This document shows positions 1-6,142 of a stretch of DNA of 6,563 nucleotides, in pieces. Source of the stretch: Flectobacillus sp. GTDB lineage: Bacteria; Bacteroidota; Bacteroidia; Cytophagales; Spirosomataceae. How positions within the stretch are numbered: the first letter of the stretch is position 1; every line of letters begins with the position of its first letter. The DNA lies in assembly GCA_029865665.1 (NCBI GenBank), contig JARXAV010000249.1, forward strand, positions 1 to 6,563, read 5' to 3'. Both the position numbers and the translations under genes were made by a program. The notes beneath the pieces were generated by a model. It saw only the letters and a program-made list of their open reading frames with translations. It made no database searches and had not been told where the DNA came from.

Positions 1-1
1 T

Positions 2-712
2 CGCCAATTTTCAGGAGATGATTTTCAGGTATATCGTGCTTTGCGTTCGATTAACCCATCGCCTTATATGTTCTATTATGACTACGAAAACTATCGTATT
101 TTTGGAGCATCTCCCGAAAAACAAATCGCAATTAAAGGCAACTTAGCTGAAATTCACCCCATTGCAGGAACGTTCCGCCGTACAGGAGACGATACCAAAG
201 ATGCAGCTTTGGCGGTAGAATTACTTGCTGACCCTAAGGAATCGGCAGAACACGTAATGCTGGTTGACTTAGCTCGTAACGACTTATCTCGTAACTCCGA
301 TTTAGTAAAAGTAGAAACGTTTAAAGAAGTTCAATTCTTCTCACACGTGATCCACTTGGTGTCTAAAGTAACAGGACGCACCACGCCAGAAACCAATCCA
401 TTGCAATTGGTAGCCGATACGTTCCCAGCAGGAACGCTTTCGGGTTCGCCAAAACACAATGCTATGACCATCATTAATCGTTTGGAAACAACCAATCGGC
501 ATATTTATGGTGGAGCAATTGGCTATATGGATTTTGTAGGGAATTTTAACCATGCAATCGCCATTCGTACCTTTATGAGCAAAAATAACACCTTATATTA
601 CCAAGCAGGGATGGGTGTTGTAGCGAAATCAAATGTCGAAAGCGAGCTAAATGAAATCCATCTGAAGCTAGGTGCTTTGCGTAAAGCCCTTACAATGGCT
701 GAAGAAATCTAA
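2..712 (+). CDS. trpE: Anthranilate synthase component I, C-terminal half (5' end outside window)
   Basis: Catalytic subunit of anthranilate synthase: converts chorismate, with ammonia supplied by TrpG, to anthranilate, the first committed step of tryptophan synthesis in the cytoplasm. The frame is open to the left edge and gives 236 residues ending at TAA 710-712; family members are roughly 460-500 residues, so about half is present. The chorismate-binding domain is clear (fragment numbering): NPSPYMF 18-24, GASPE 35-39, HPIAGT 52-57, the stretch AEHVMLVDLARND 82-94, SHVIHLVS with its His 114-121, GTLSGSPK 144-151, YGGAIGY 169-175 and AGMGVVAKS 202-210. The Ala in PIAGT, where aminodeoxychorismate synthases have Lys (PIKGT), favours TrpE over PabB, as does the operon context. 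The N-terminal region that carries the tryptophan feedback site is not visible. trpG follows after 69 bases with no evident terminator between. Confidence 0.96.
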   Translation, partial: RQFSGDDFQVYRALRSINPSPYMFYYDYENYRIFGASPEKQIAIKGNLAEIHPIAGTFRRTGDDTKDAALAVELLADPKESAEHVMLVDLARNDLSRNSDLVKVETFKEVQFFSHVIHLVSKVTGRTTPETNPLQLVADTFPAGTLSGSPKHNAMTIINRLETTNRHIYGGAIGYMDFVGNFNHAIAIRTFMSKNNTLYYQAGMGVVAKSNVESELNEIHLKLGALRKALTMAEEI

Positions 713-773
713 CAAAGCCCTTAGCTTATTTTAAATAGTAATGTAAGTTCCTAACATACATAAACACTGAACG

Positions 774-788
774 ATAATCAGATGAAAA
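774..788 (+). promoter_or_regulatory. Translation initiation context of trpG, shared with trpD
   Basis: The 15 bases ATAATCAGATGAAAA spanning the trpG start are identical to 1496-1510 around the trpD start. There is no purine-rich Shine-Dalgarno sequence. A/T-rich initiation regions are known to be common in Bacteroidota; that this particular string is functional is inference, though the match helps to fix the trpD start. Confidence 0.35.
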
Positions 789-1348
789 TATTAGTTTTAG
801 ATAATTACGACTCTTTTGTATATAATTTAGTCTATATTTTGAAAGACTTAGGCAACGATGTGGACGTATTTCGTAACGACAAAATTGCTTTAGAAGAAAT
901 CAAAAAGTACGATAAAATTTTACTTTCTCCTGGCCCAGGTATTCCAGAAGAAGCAGGTATTTTGTTAGACGTAATCCGTGAATATGCTTCAACTAAACCC
1001 ATGTTTGGGGTTTGTCTAGGACATCAAGCCATTGGCGAAGCATTCGGGGCAAAGCTGCATAACATGGGTGATGTACTACACGGTGTAACAACCAAATGTA
1101 TCGTTACCAAACCAGACGAAGTATTATTCAAAGGAATTCCTACCGAGTTTGACGTTTGTCGTTACCACTCATGGACAGTAGTTCCAGAAACGATGCCAGC
1201 CGATTTATTAGTGACGGCTGTAGATGAAAAAGGCTATGTAATGGCAGAGGCTCACACCAAATACGATGTCAGAGGCGTACAATTTCACCCAGAAGCATAC
1301 TTAACGCAATTTGGCGTAAAAATGGTAGAAAACTGGGTAAATTCATAA
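782..1348 (+). CDS. trpG: Anthranilate synthase component II, glutamine amidotransferase
   Basis: Class I glutamine amidotransferase that hydrolyses glutamine and passes ammonia to TrpE. The 188 residues are the usual length for a stand-alone TrpG. Visible motifs: N-terminal LVLDNYDSFVYNL (4-16), the oxyanion-loop LSPGPGIP (48-55), the nucleophile elbow GVCLGHQAIGE with catalytic Cys78, and QFHPEA with catalytic His169 and Glu171. The last motif has Ala where HPES is usual; that Ser is not part of the Cys-His-Glu triad, so activity should be intact. The ATG at 782 puts the conserved N-terminus in register. No Shine-Dalgarno sequence precedes it; the context is A/T-rich. Such subunits can also serve PabB (as PabA), which the sequence cannot settle, but the position between trpE and trpD supports TrpG. 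Confidence 0.96.
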   Translation: MKILVLDNYDSFVYNLVYILKDLGNDVDVFRNDKIALEEIKKYDKILLSPGPGIPEEAGILLDVIREYASTKPMFGVCLGHQAIGEAFGAKLHNMGDVLHGVTTKCIVTKPDEVLFKGIPTEFDVCRYHSWTVVPETMPADLLVTAVDEKGYVMAEAHTKYDVRGVQFHPEAYLTQFGVKMVENWVNS

Positions 1349-1416
1349 GTTGAGTTATTGTCAACCGTATTCTATCAAAACTAAACAAGGTTTTACTGTT
1401 TCTTATCTTTTTATGA

Positions 1417-1463
1417 AACGCCTATGCCAAAAAGCTTGATACACAGAGGCATGATTAGGCGTT
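1417..1463 (+). repeat. Imperfect inverted repeat (hairpin) in the trpG-trpD gap
   Basis: Left arm AACGCCTATGCC (1417-1428) pairs with GGCAT (1448-1452) and AGGCGTT (1457-1463), giving 12 base pairs with a four-base bulge (GATT, 1453-1456) and a 19-base loop. No T-run follows the right arm, so it is not a canonical intrinsic terminator. It could be an RNA structure affecting transcript stability or trpD translation (its end is 40 bases before the trpD start), a protein-binding site, or a small dispersed repeat. Function is unknown. Confidence 0.5.
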
Positions 1464-1495
1464 CCATCTGATACCATTGAAAATAGCTAAACATT

Positions 1496-1510
1496 ATAAT
1501 CAGATGAAAA
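1496..1510 (+). promoter_or_regulatory. Translation initiation context deciding the trpD start
   Basis: ATAATCAGATGAAAA here is identical to the sequence around the trpG start (774-788). It contains ATG 1504 and supports it over the in-frame TTG at 1477. No Shine-Dalgarno sequence is seen. Confidence 0.4.
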
Positions 1511-2490
1511 CATATTTGCAAAAACGAGTTGAAGGACTAACTCTCAGCAAAACAGAAGCTCAGGAAGCTCTCGGAAAAATTGCGAACGGAGAAGTAAACA
1601 ACAGTCATATTGCCGCTTTCTTGACAAGCTACATGATGAAACCCATCACGGCAGAAGAGTTAGAAGGCTTTAGAGATGCCATGCTCAACGTAGCCCTAAC
1701 GGTTGATTTATCGGCCTTCAGTCCAATGGATGTTTGTGGTACAGGAGGTGATGGAAAAGATACGTTCAATATTTCGACGACCTCATCCTTCGTTGTGGCA
1801 GGTGCAGGACAATTTGTCGCAAAGCATGGCAATCATGGAGTTTCTTCTTCGGTGGGTTCTTCTACCGTTTTAGAATACTTAGGCGTTAAATTCAGTAATG
1901 AAGAAGCTTACTTAAAAAGTAAAATTGAAGAGGCAGGAATTTGTTTCCTCCATGCTCCTTTGTTCCACCCTGCCATGCGTTTTGTAGGGCCGATTCGTAA
2001 AGAATTAGGCATGAAAACCTTCTTCAATATGCTTGGTCCTTTATTGAACCCTGCCAAGGTAACAAAGCAAATAACGGGCGTATATAATCAGGAAATCTTT
2101 CATTTATATTCAAGCCTTCTGGAAAAATCAGAAGATAACCTTGGCGTTTTGTACGGATTAGACGGTTATGACGAAATTTCATTGACAGGCGACTTCTTAT
2201 TAAGCACCACTCGTGGACAAGAAACAATTTCTCCTGAACAATTAGGTTTCACAAAATGTAAACAAGAAGAGTTATCTGGAGGTTCTACCGTAGAGGAATC
2301 AGCAAAAATCTTAATTGATGTATTAAACAACAAAGGAACGAAAGCCCAAACAGAGGTAATTTTAGCCAATGCCGCAATCGCTCTGTACTCTGCCGACAAC
2401 AAGCTGAGTCTTTCTGATGCCGTATTGAAAGCAAAAGAATCGCTCGAAAGTGGAAAAGCCTTTGAATGCTTTAACAAATTTATTAGCTAA
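1504..2490 (+). CDS. trpD: Anthranilate phosphoribosyltransferase
   Basis: Transfers the phosphoribosyl group of PRPP to anthranilate, making N-(5'-phosphoribosyl)anthranilate. Numbering from the ATG at 1504 (328 residues, the usual length): an N-terminal helical part, the PRPP/pyrophosphate loop CGTGGDGKDTFNIST (78-92), KHGNHGVSSSVGSSTVLEYLG (107-127), the anthranilate-site segment HPAMRFVGPIRKELG (155-169) with Arg165, FNMLGPLLNPA (174-184), and GYDEISLTG (221-229) whose Asp223-Glu224 fit the metal-binding pair of the family. The frame stays open upstream to a TTG at 1477, but the ATG at 1504 gives the expected N-terminus and shares its initiation context with trpD's neighbour trpG. It is stand-alone, not fused to TrpG as in enterobacteria. 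The 155-base gap before it is the longest between trp genes here. Confidence 0.95.
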   Translation: MKTYLQKRVEGLTLSKTEAQEALGKIANGEVNNSHIAAFLTSYMMKPITAEELEGFRDAMLNVALTVDLSAFSPMDVCGTGGDGKDTFNISTTSSFVVAGAGQFVAKHGNHGVSSSVGSSTVLEYLGVKFSNEEAYLKSKIEEAGICFLHAPLFHPAMRFVGPIRKELGMKTFFNMLGPLLNPAKVTKQITGVYNQEIFHLYSSLLEKSEDNLGVLYGLDGYDEISLTGDFLLSTTRGQETISPEQLGFTKCKQEELSGGSTVEESAKILIDVLNNKGTKAQTEVILANAAIALYSADNKLSLSDAVLKAKESLESGKAFECFNKFIS

Positions 2491-2546
2491 ACAAAAATGC
2501 CTCTACGGCAAGATATTAAACATAGCGTAATCACCTCTGTGACAAC

Positions 2547-2550
2547 AGGA
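2547..2550 (+). promoter_or_regulatory. Shine-Dalgarno-like AGGA before trpC
   Basis: AGGA is followed by six bases and then ATG 2557. It is the only well-spaced SD-like sequence I find before any gene in this window, and it supports 2557 over the in-frame ATG at 2497 as the trpC start. Whether ribosomes of this organism use it strongly is uncertain, since Bacteroidota rely little on such sites. Confidence 0.4.
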
Positions 2551-2556
2551 AATAAC

Positions 2557-3345
2557 ATGACTATATTAGATAAAATTATCGCTCGTAAAGTAGAAGAAGT
2601 AGCCGCAAGAAAAGCCCTAGTTTCCATTGCAGAATTAGAGAAAAAGGATTTTTTTGCCAAAGCAACTAATTCCCTAAAAACAAGTTTATTGAATCCTGCT
2701 TCTTCTGGTATCATTTCAGAATTTAAGCGTAAATCTCCTTCAAAAGGAATCATCAATGCCAATGTAACCGTAGAAGGCGTAACGGCAGGTTATGTAAAAG
2801 CAGGAGCAGCTTGTCTTTCGGTATTGACAGACATTGATTTTTTTGGCGGTTCGGACGATGATTTTCTTCGTGCAAGACGTACCAATCCTACCATTCCGAT
2901 GTTGCGTAAAGACTTTATGATTGATGAATACCAAATCATTGAAGCGAAGTCCTTAGGTGCTGACGTAATCTTGTTAATTGCCGCCAACTTGAGTCCACAA
3001 CGCATTCAAGAATTAGGAAAGTTGGTAAAAGAATTAGGGATGGAAACCCTTCTTGAAGTACACGACCAAGAAGAATTAGACAGAAGCCTTTGTCAGTACA
3101 TCGACGTAGTGGGCGTAAATAACCGCAACTTGAAAAACTTTGCAGAACAGAACGTCAATGCGTCGCTAGAATTAGCAGAAAAAATTCCTGCCGAATTTAT
3201 CAAAATTTCAGAAAGCTGTATTTCTCAGGTTGAAACCATCAAACAATTAAAAGCAGTAGGTTATCAAGGATTCTTGATTGGTGAGAATTTTATGAAAACT
3301 CCAGAACCAGGAAAAGCCCTTTCAGAATTTATTGAACAGCTTTAA
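2557..3345 (+). CDS. trpC: Indole-3-glycerol phosphate synthase
   Basis: Closes the indole ring: converts 1-(2-carboxyphenylamino)-1-deoxyribulose 5-phosphate to indole-3-glycerol phosphate, with loss of CO2 and water. From ATG 2557 the protein is 262 residues, a typical single-domain (beta/alpha)8 enzyme, not fused to TrpF. It begins MTILDKIIARK, the classic N-terminus, which argues against the in-frame ATG at 2497 that would add 20 unconserved residues. Catalytic positions are present: Glu55 and Lys57 in ISEFKRKSPSKG, Lys118 in LRKDF, Glu167 in LLEVHD, Asn189 in GVNNRNL, and Glu219-Ser220 in ISESCI; the LIGENFM phosphate loop is at 240-246. One oddity is Cys221 where Gly is usual (SESGI). 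trpD ends 66 bases upstream; trpF starts 72 bases downstream, behind a candidate promoter. Confidence 0.95.
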   Translation: MTILDKIIARKVEEVAARKALVSIAELEKKDFFAKATNSLKTSLLNPASSGIISEFKRKSPSKGIINANVTVEGVTAGYVKAGAACLSVLTDIDFFGGSDDDFLRARRTNPTIPMLRKDFMIDEYQIIEAKSLGADVILLIAANLSPQRIQELGKLVKELGMETLLEVHDQEELDRSLCQYIDVVGVNNRNLKNFAEQNVNASLELAEKIPAEFIKISESCISQVETIKQLKAVGYQGFLIGENFMKTPEPGKALSEFIEQL

Positions 3346-3349
3346 CCTA

Positions 3350-3378
3350 TTGAATTTCACGGTTTTTGAGTACTTTTG
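3350..3378 (+). promoter_or_regulatory. Candidate Bacteroidota-type internal promoter before trpF
   Basis: TTG at 3350-3352 and TACTTTTG at 3371-3378 are separated by 18 bases. This fits the known Bacteroidota sigma-ABfA promoter pattern, a -33 TTG and a -7 TAnnTTTG, with all six specified bases of the -7 element matched. Transcription would start near 3383-3386, about 30-35 bases before the trpF ATG at 3418. It would let trpF and trpB be expressed separately from trpEGDC. Inferred from sequence match only. Confidence 0.55.
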
Positions 3379-3417
3379 TGAAAAATCAACTGCCCATTTA
3401 CCACTTGATAGAACGCT

Positions 3418-4056
3418 ATGAGATTAAAAGTTTGCGGAATGAGAGAGACGGAGAATATCCGTGAAGTATTAGCCTTACAACCCGACTACATGGGCTTTAT
3501 CTTTTACGAAAAGTCTAGCCGTTTTGTGGGCGAAGAATTAGAGGAAGAATTGCTCAAAAGTTTTCCACATACTACCAGAAAAGTTGGGGTTTTTGTGAAT
3601 GCCTCGCAATCTTATATTTTAGAAAATGTACGAAAATATCAGTTAGATTATGTGCAGTTACATGGTGAAGAATTACCTGATTTTTGCAAAAGTCTTAAAT
3701 TAAAAGGACTCAATATTATCAAAGCTTTTTCGGTAGATACGTCCTTTAATTTTGCCAAACTGCATAATTACAAACCACATTGCGATTATTTCCTTTTTGA
3801 TACCAAAGGAGAAAAAATAGGAGGAAATGGCGTACCATTCGACTGGTCAATTCTTAAAAAATATGACAACGAAAAGCCTTTTTTCCTTGCAGGCGGAATT
3901 GATTTAAGCAATGCCACGCAAGTACTAGAAATGACCCATCTTCGGATTCATGCCCTAGACGTGAATAGTCGCTTTGAAGACCGTCCTGCACACAAAAATG
4001 TATCGCAGCTCCACGAGTTAATTAAACTCGTTAAACCAGAAGAAGTAGAATTATAA
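3418..4056 (+). CDS. trpF: Phosphoribosylanthranilate isomerase
   Basis: Catalyses the Amadori rearrangement of N-(5'-phosphoribosyl)anthranilate to the carboxyphenylamino-deoxyribulose phosphate that TrpC uses. The 212-residue monofunctional (beta/alpha)8 protein shows the N-terminal KVCGMR with general-base Cys6, [16 protein letters not shown] (22-37), VGVFVNAS (56-63), VQLHGEE (79-85), general-acid Asp128 in [16 protein letters not shown] (135-143), LAGGI (157-161) and ALDVNSRFE (179-187). The final phosphate-binding stretch reads DRPAHKN where PGxKD is common, a divergence that need not abolish function. The ATG at 3418 starts right at the conserved first strand. trpB follows after four bases, so the two are almost certainly co-transcribed and perhaps translationally coupled. 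Confidence 0.94.
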   Translation: MRLKVCGMRETENIREVLALQPDYMGFIFYEKSSRFVGEELEEELLKSFPHTTRKVGVFVNASQSYILENVRKYQLDYVQLHGEELPDFCKSLKLKGLNIIKAFSVDTSFNFAKLHNYKPHCDYFLFDTKGEKIGGNGVPFDWSILKKYDNEKPFFLAGGIDLSNATQVLEMTHLRIHALDVNSRFEDRPAHKNVSQLHELIKLVKPEEVEL

Positions 4057-4060
4057 TAAT

Positions 4061-5251
4061 ATGACACTAGCAAACACATTCGACGTAAACGAAAAAGGAT
4101 ATTACGGACAATTTGGAGGGGCATTTATTCCTGAAATGCTTTATCCAAATGTGGAAGAACTGAGAGACAATTATCTCAAAATAATGGCAGAACCAGACTT
4201 CAAAGAGGAGTTTGATGCCTTATTGAAAGACTATGTGGGTCGCCCAACCCCTCTTTTTCATGCCAAACGTCTTTCTGAAAAATACAACACCACCATTTAT
4301 TTAAAGCGTGAAGACCTTTGTCATACAGGAGCTCACAAAATAAATAACACGATTGGACAAGTTCTAGTAGCCAAACGTTTAGGCAAGAAAAAAATCGTTG
4401 CCGAAACAGGTGCAGGTCAACACGGAGTAGCCACAGCAACCGTTTGTGCCTTAATGGGCTTAGAATGTATCGTGTATATGGGCGAAATCGACATTGAGCG
4501 TCAAGCACCCAACGTGGCTCGCATGAAAATGCTTGGAGCAGAAGTTCGTCCAGCAACGAGTGGTTCAAAAACCCTTAAAGATGCAACCAACGAAGCCATG
4601 CGTCACTGGATTAACAATCCTGTGGACACCCACTACATCATTGGTTCGGTTGTAGGGCCTCACCCCTATCCAGACATGGTAGCTCGTTTTCAGTCGGTGA
4701 TTTCGGAAGAAATCAAATGGCAGTTAAAAGAAAAAACGGGTAAAGAAACGCCAGATTACGTAATTGCTTGTGTAGGTGGAGGGTCAAATGCCGCAGGAGC
4801 ATTTTATCATTTCCTATATGATTTAGAAACAAAACTCATTGCCGCAGAAGCAGGTGGACATGGGATTAATTCGGGTTTTTCGGCTGCCACAACTTTCTTA
4901 GGAAAACCAGGCGTATTGCACGGAAGTAGAAGTATTTTGATGCAAACGGAAGATGGACAGGTAGTAGAACCACATTCGATTTCAGCGGGACTTGACTACC
5001 CTGGAATTGGTCCAATGCACGCCCATCTATTTGACACCAATCGTGCCGAATTTTATGCCATTACCGACGAAGAAGCACTAAAATCAGCTTTTGAATTATC
5101 GAAATTAGAAGGTATTATTCCTGCTTTAGAATCATCACACGCTTTAGCTGTTTTAGATTACTTAGGAGCAAAAGAGCACGAAACGGTTGTCATTAACCTT
5201 TCTGGACGTGGTGACAAAGATTTATCGACGTATATGAAACATATTATTTAG
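4061..5251 (+). CDS. trpB: Tryptophan synthase beta chain
   Basis: PLP enzyme that condenses indole with serine to give tryptophan; normally works in an alpha2beta2 complex, with indole channelled from TrpA. The 396 residues are the standard length and the gene looks intact. Visible: [15 protein letters not shown] (13-27), RPTPL (61-65), [15 protein letters not shown] (82-96) with PLP-binding Lys93, [11 protein letters not shown] (114-124) with catalytic Glu115, the PLP-phosphate loop GGGSNA (239-244), [11 protein letters not shown] (308-318), ALESSHA (355-361) and NLSGRGDKD (379-387) with Ser381 near the cofactor ring. It is the TrpB1 type that partners TrpA, not the longer TrpB2. No trpA follows: the next 172 bases are non-coding and the next gene is unrelated. 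Confidence 0.97.
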   Translation: MTLANTFDVNEKGYYGQFGGAFIPEMLYPNVEELRDNYLKIMAEPDFKEEFDALLKDYVGRPTPLFHAKRLSEKYNTTIYLKREDLCHTGAHKINNTIGQVLVAKRLGKKKIVAETGAGQHGVATATVCALMGLECIVYMGEIDIERQAPNVARMKMLGAEVRPATSGSKTLKDATNEAMRHWINNPVDTHYIIGSVVGPHPYPDMVARFQSVISEEIKWQLKEKTGKETPDYVIACVGGGSNAAGAFYHFLYDLETKLIAAEAGGHGINSGFSAATTFLGKPGVLHGSRSILMQTEDGQVVEPHSISAGLDYPGIGPMHAHLFDTNRAEFYAITDEEALKSAFELSKLEGIIPALESSHALAVLDYLGAKEHETVVINLSGRGDKDLSTYMKHII

Positions 5252-5260
5252 TAAGAAATA

Positions 5261-5288
5261 ATGATGAATGTTGAATGTGTAATGTTGA
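5261..5288. repeat. Degenerate 7-base tandem repeat after trpB
   Basis: Four consecutive heptads follow the trpB stop by nine bases: ATGATGA (5261-5267), ATGTTGA (5268-5274), ATGTGTA (5275-5281) and ATGTTGA (5282-5288). AATGTTGAAT therefore occurs twice, 14 bases apart. No coding role is evident; it may be a simple-sequence remnant at the end of the operon. Confidence 0.5.
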
Positions 5289-5373
5289 ATTTAAACGATT
5301 GATGAATAGGCCACTAATAAATTTAGATTCACTACAATTCTGCATGATTCCATTTTTTAGCTATCTGTTTTCC

Positions 5374-5406
5374 AACCCTGTGAGTTTTTTGAAACCTCAC
5401 AGGGTT
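5374..5406. repeat. Perfect 11-bp inverted repeat (hairpin) between trpB and the DUF2306 gene
   Basis: AACCCTGTGAG (5374-5384) is the exact reverse complement of CTCACAGGGTT (5396-5406), around an 11-base loop with six T (5385-5395). Three more T-A pairs can form inside if one C is bulged. No T-run follows the right arm on the + strand, so it is not a textbook intrinsic terminator, though it may slow or end trp transcription. It lies in the leader of the next gene, 17 bases before that start. My recollection is that CCTGTGAGGTTT-like palindromes recur between genes in Bacteroidota genomes, which would make this a REP-like dispersed element; this cannot be tested from one copy. No T-rich, promoter or coding signal was recognised in the rest of 5252-5423. 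Confidence 0.65.
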
Positions 5407-5423
5407 AAGTCTTACCAAAATCT

Positions 5424-6080
5424 ATGTGGAAAAAAGCACTGATATTCTTCTTCTTTCTCTTAGTCTTTGCTTTTACGGCACTGATGTTTACCAAAATATC
5501 CCCTTATTTTACCAGCTTCAGCAAAGAGCTTAATTTCCTCTCGACCAAACCTATTAGGTTATTAACTAATGAAACCTTCTTTTGGGGATTTTACACCCAC
5601 ATCACCAGTAGTTTATGGGTTTTGGCTTTGGGCATGATTCAATTCATACCCTACATTTTTAGAAGCTATCCTAACTTTCATCAACTAGCAGGTAAAATTT
5701 ACTGTATTTCTATTTTAGCCTTAGCGGCTCCTTCTGGACTTATATTAGCTTATTATGCCAATGGCGGATTACCCGCTCAAGTAGGCTTTAGCTTTCAGTG
5801 CGTCATTTGGTGGCTCAGTACCTATCAGGCATGGCAAGAAGCCCTTCGTAAAAACTGGATAAAACATATTGAAATGATGCTCATCAGTTACGCCGTGACC
5901 CTTGCAGCAATGAGTTTACGAGGCGAAAGCTATCTACTCTTTTATCTATTTCATACAAAACCGATTGAAACCTACCTAACGGTAACGTGGTTTTCATGGA
6001 CTTTCAATATATTCGTAGCTAAATTGTTAATTATGAATCATTTGCCTAAAAAACTTTTGGAGGCATATCGTCTCAAATAG
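5424..6080 (+). CDS. DUF2306-type multi-pass membrane protein
   Basis: 218-residue integral membrane protein of unknown biochemical function. Hydrophobic segments lie at about 5-24, 53-79, 91-112, 119-134, 149-165 and 183-204, suggesting six membrane spans (the fourth is weak). The pattern fits the DUF2306 family: GFYTHITSSLWVLALGMIQF (55-74), a later His86 before GKIYC, AAPSGLILAYYANGG (101-115), and IKHIEMMLISYAVTLAAMSLR (146-166). His59, His86 and His148 lie in the family's conserved blocks, so haem or metal binding is conceivable but unproven. The ATG at 5424 lacks a Shine-Dalgarno sequence and has the inverted repeat just upstream; I found no good TAnnTTTG promoter. It has no known link to tryptophan synthesis, and its position after trpB is probably incidental. 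Assignment to DUF2306 is from motif memory. Confidence 0.8.
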   Translation: MWKKALIFFFFLLVFAFTALMFTKISPYFTSFSKELNFLSTKPIRLLTNETFFWGFYTHITSSLWVLALGMIQFIPYIFRSYPNFHQLAGKIYCISILALAAPSGLILAYYANGGLPAQVGFSFQCVIWWLSTYQAWQEALRKNWIKHIEMMLISYAVTLAAMSLRGESYLLFYLFHTKPIETYLTVTWFSWTFNIFVAKLLIMNHLPKKLLEAYRLK

Positions 6081-6142
6081 GCATTGGTGTTCATGTTATA
6101 CGGTATTCAACAATATATTTACGTCTCATTCCATTAGCATCC

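Noticed and set aside
41..43. TTG at 41 as a start codon for the first gene
   Set aside because: The frame continues to the left edge with conserved TrpE residues (RQFSGDDFQVYRAL), so the gene is cut by the window and does not start here.
713..781. Possible terminator, leader peptide or promoter between trpE and trpG
   Set aside because: No stable stem, T-run, Trp-codon-rich frame or TAnnTTTG element was found in this gap.
1349..1365. Small hairpin GTTGA/TCAAC just after the trpG stop
   Set aside because: Only five pairs, AT-rich and with no T-run; expected by chance.
1404..1411. TATCTTTT in the trpG-trpD gap as a -7 promoter element
   Set aside because: It misses the final G of TAnnTTTG and no TTG lies 17-23 bases upstream.
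1477..1503. TTG at 1477 as the trpD start, adding nine residues
   Set aside because: ATG 1504 gives the usual TrpD length and N-terminus and shares 15 bases of context with the trpG start.
2166..2477. Antisense open frame of 103 codons opposite trpD, and similar minus-strand frames opposite trpE, trpC and trpB (such as 4200-4568)
   Set aside because: Each lies fully within a well-supported gene, has no recognisable protein features, and is explained as a shadow of the coding strand.
2531..2542. TCAC-CTCT-GTGA mini-hairpin in the trpD-trpC gap
   Set aside because: Four pairs only; too short to support a function.
2497..2556. ATG at 2497 as the trpC start, adding 20 residues
   Set aside because: The extra residues are not typical of TrpC; ATG 2557 gives MTILDKIIARK and has AGGA at the right distance.
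6114..6121. TATATTTA before the last gene as a -7 promoter element
   Set aside because: One mismatch to TAnnTTTG, and the nearest upstream TTG (6084-6086) is 27 bases away, too far.
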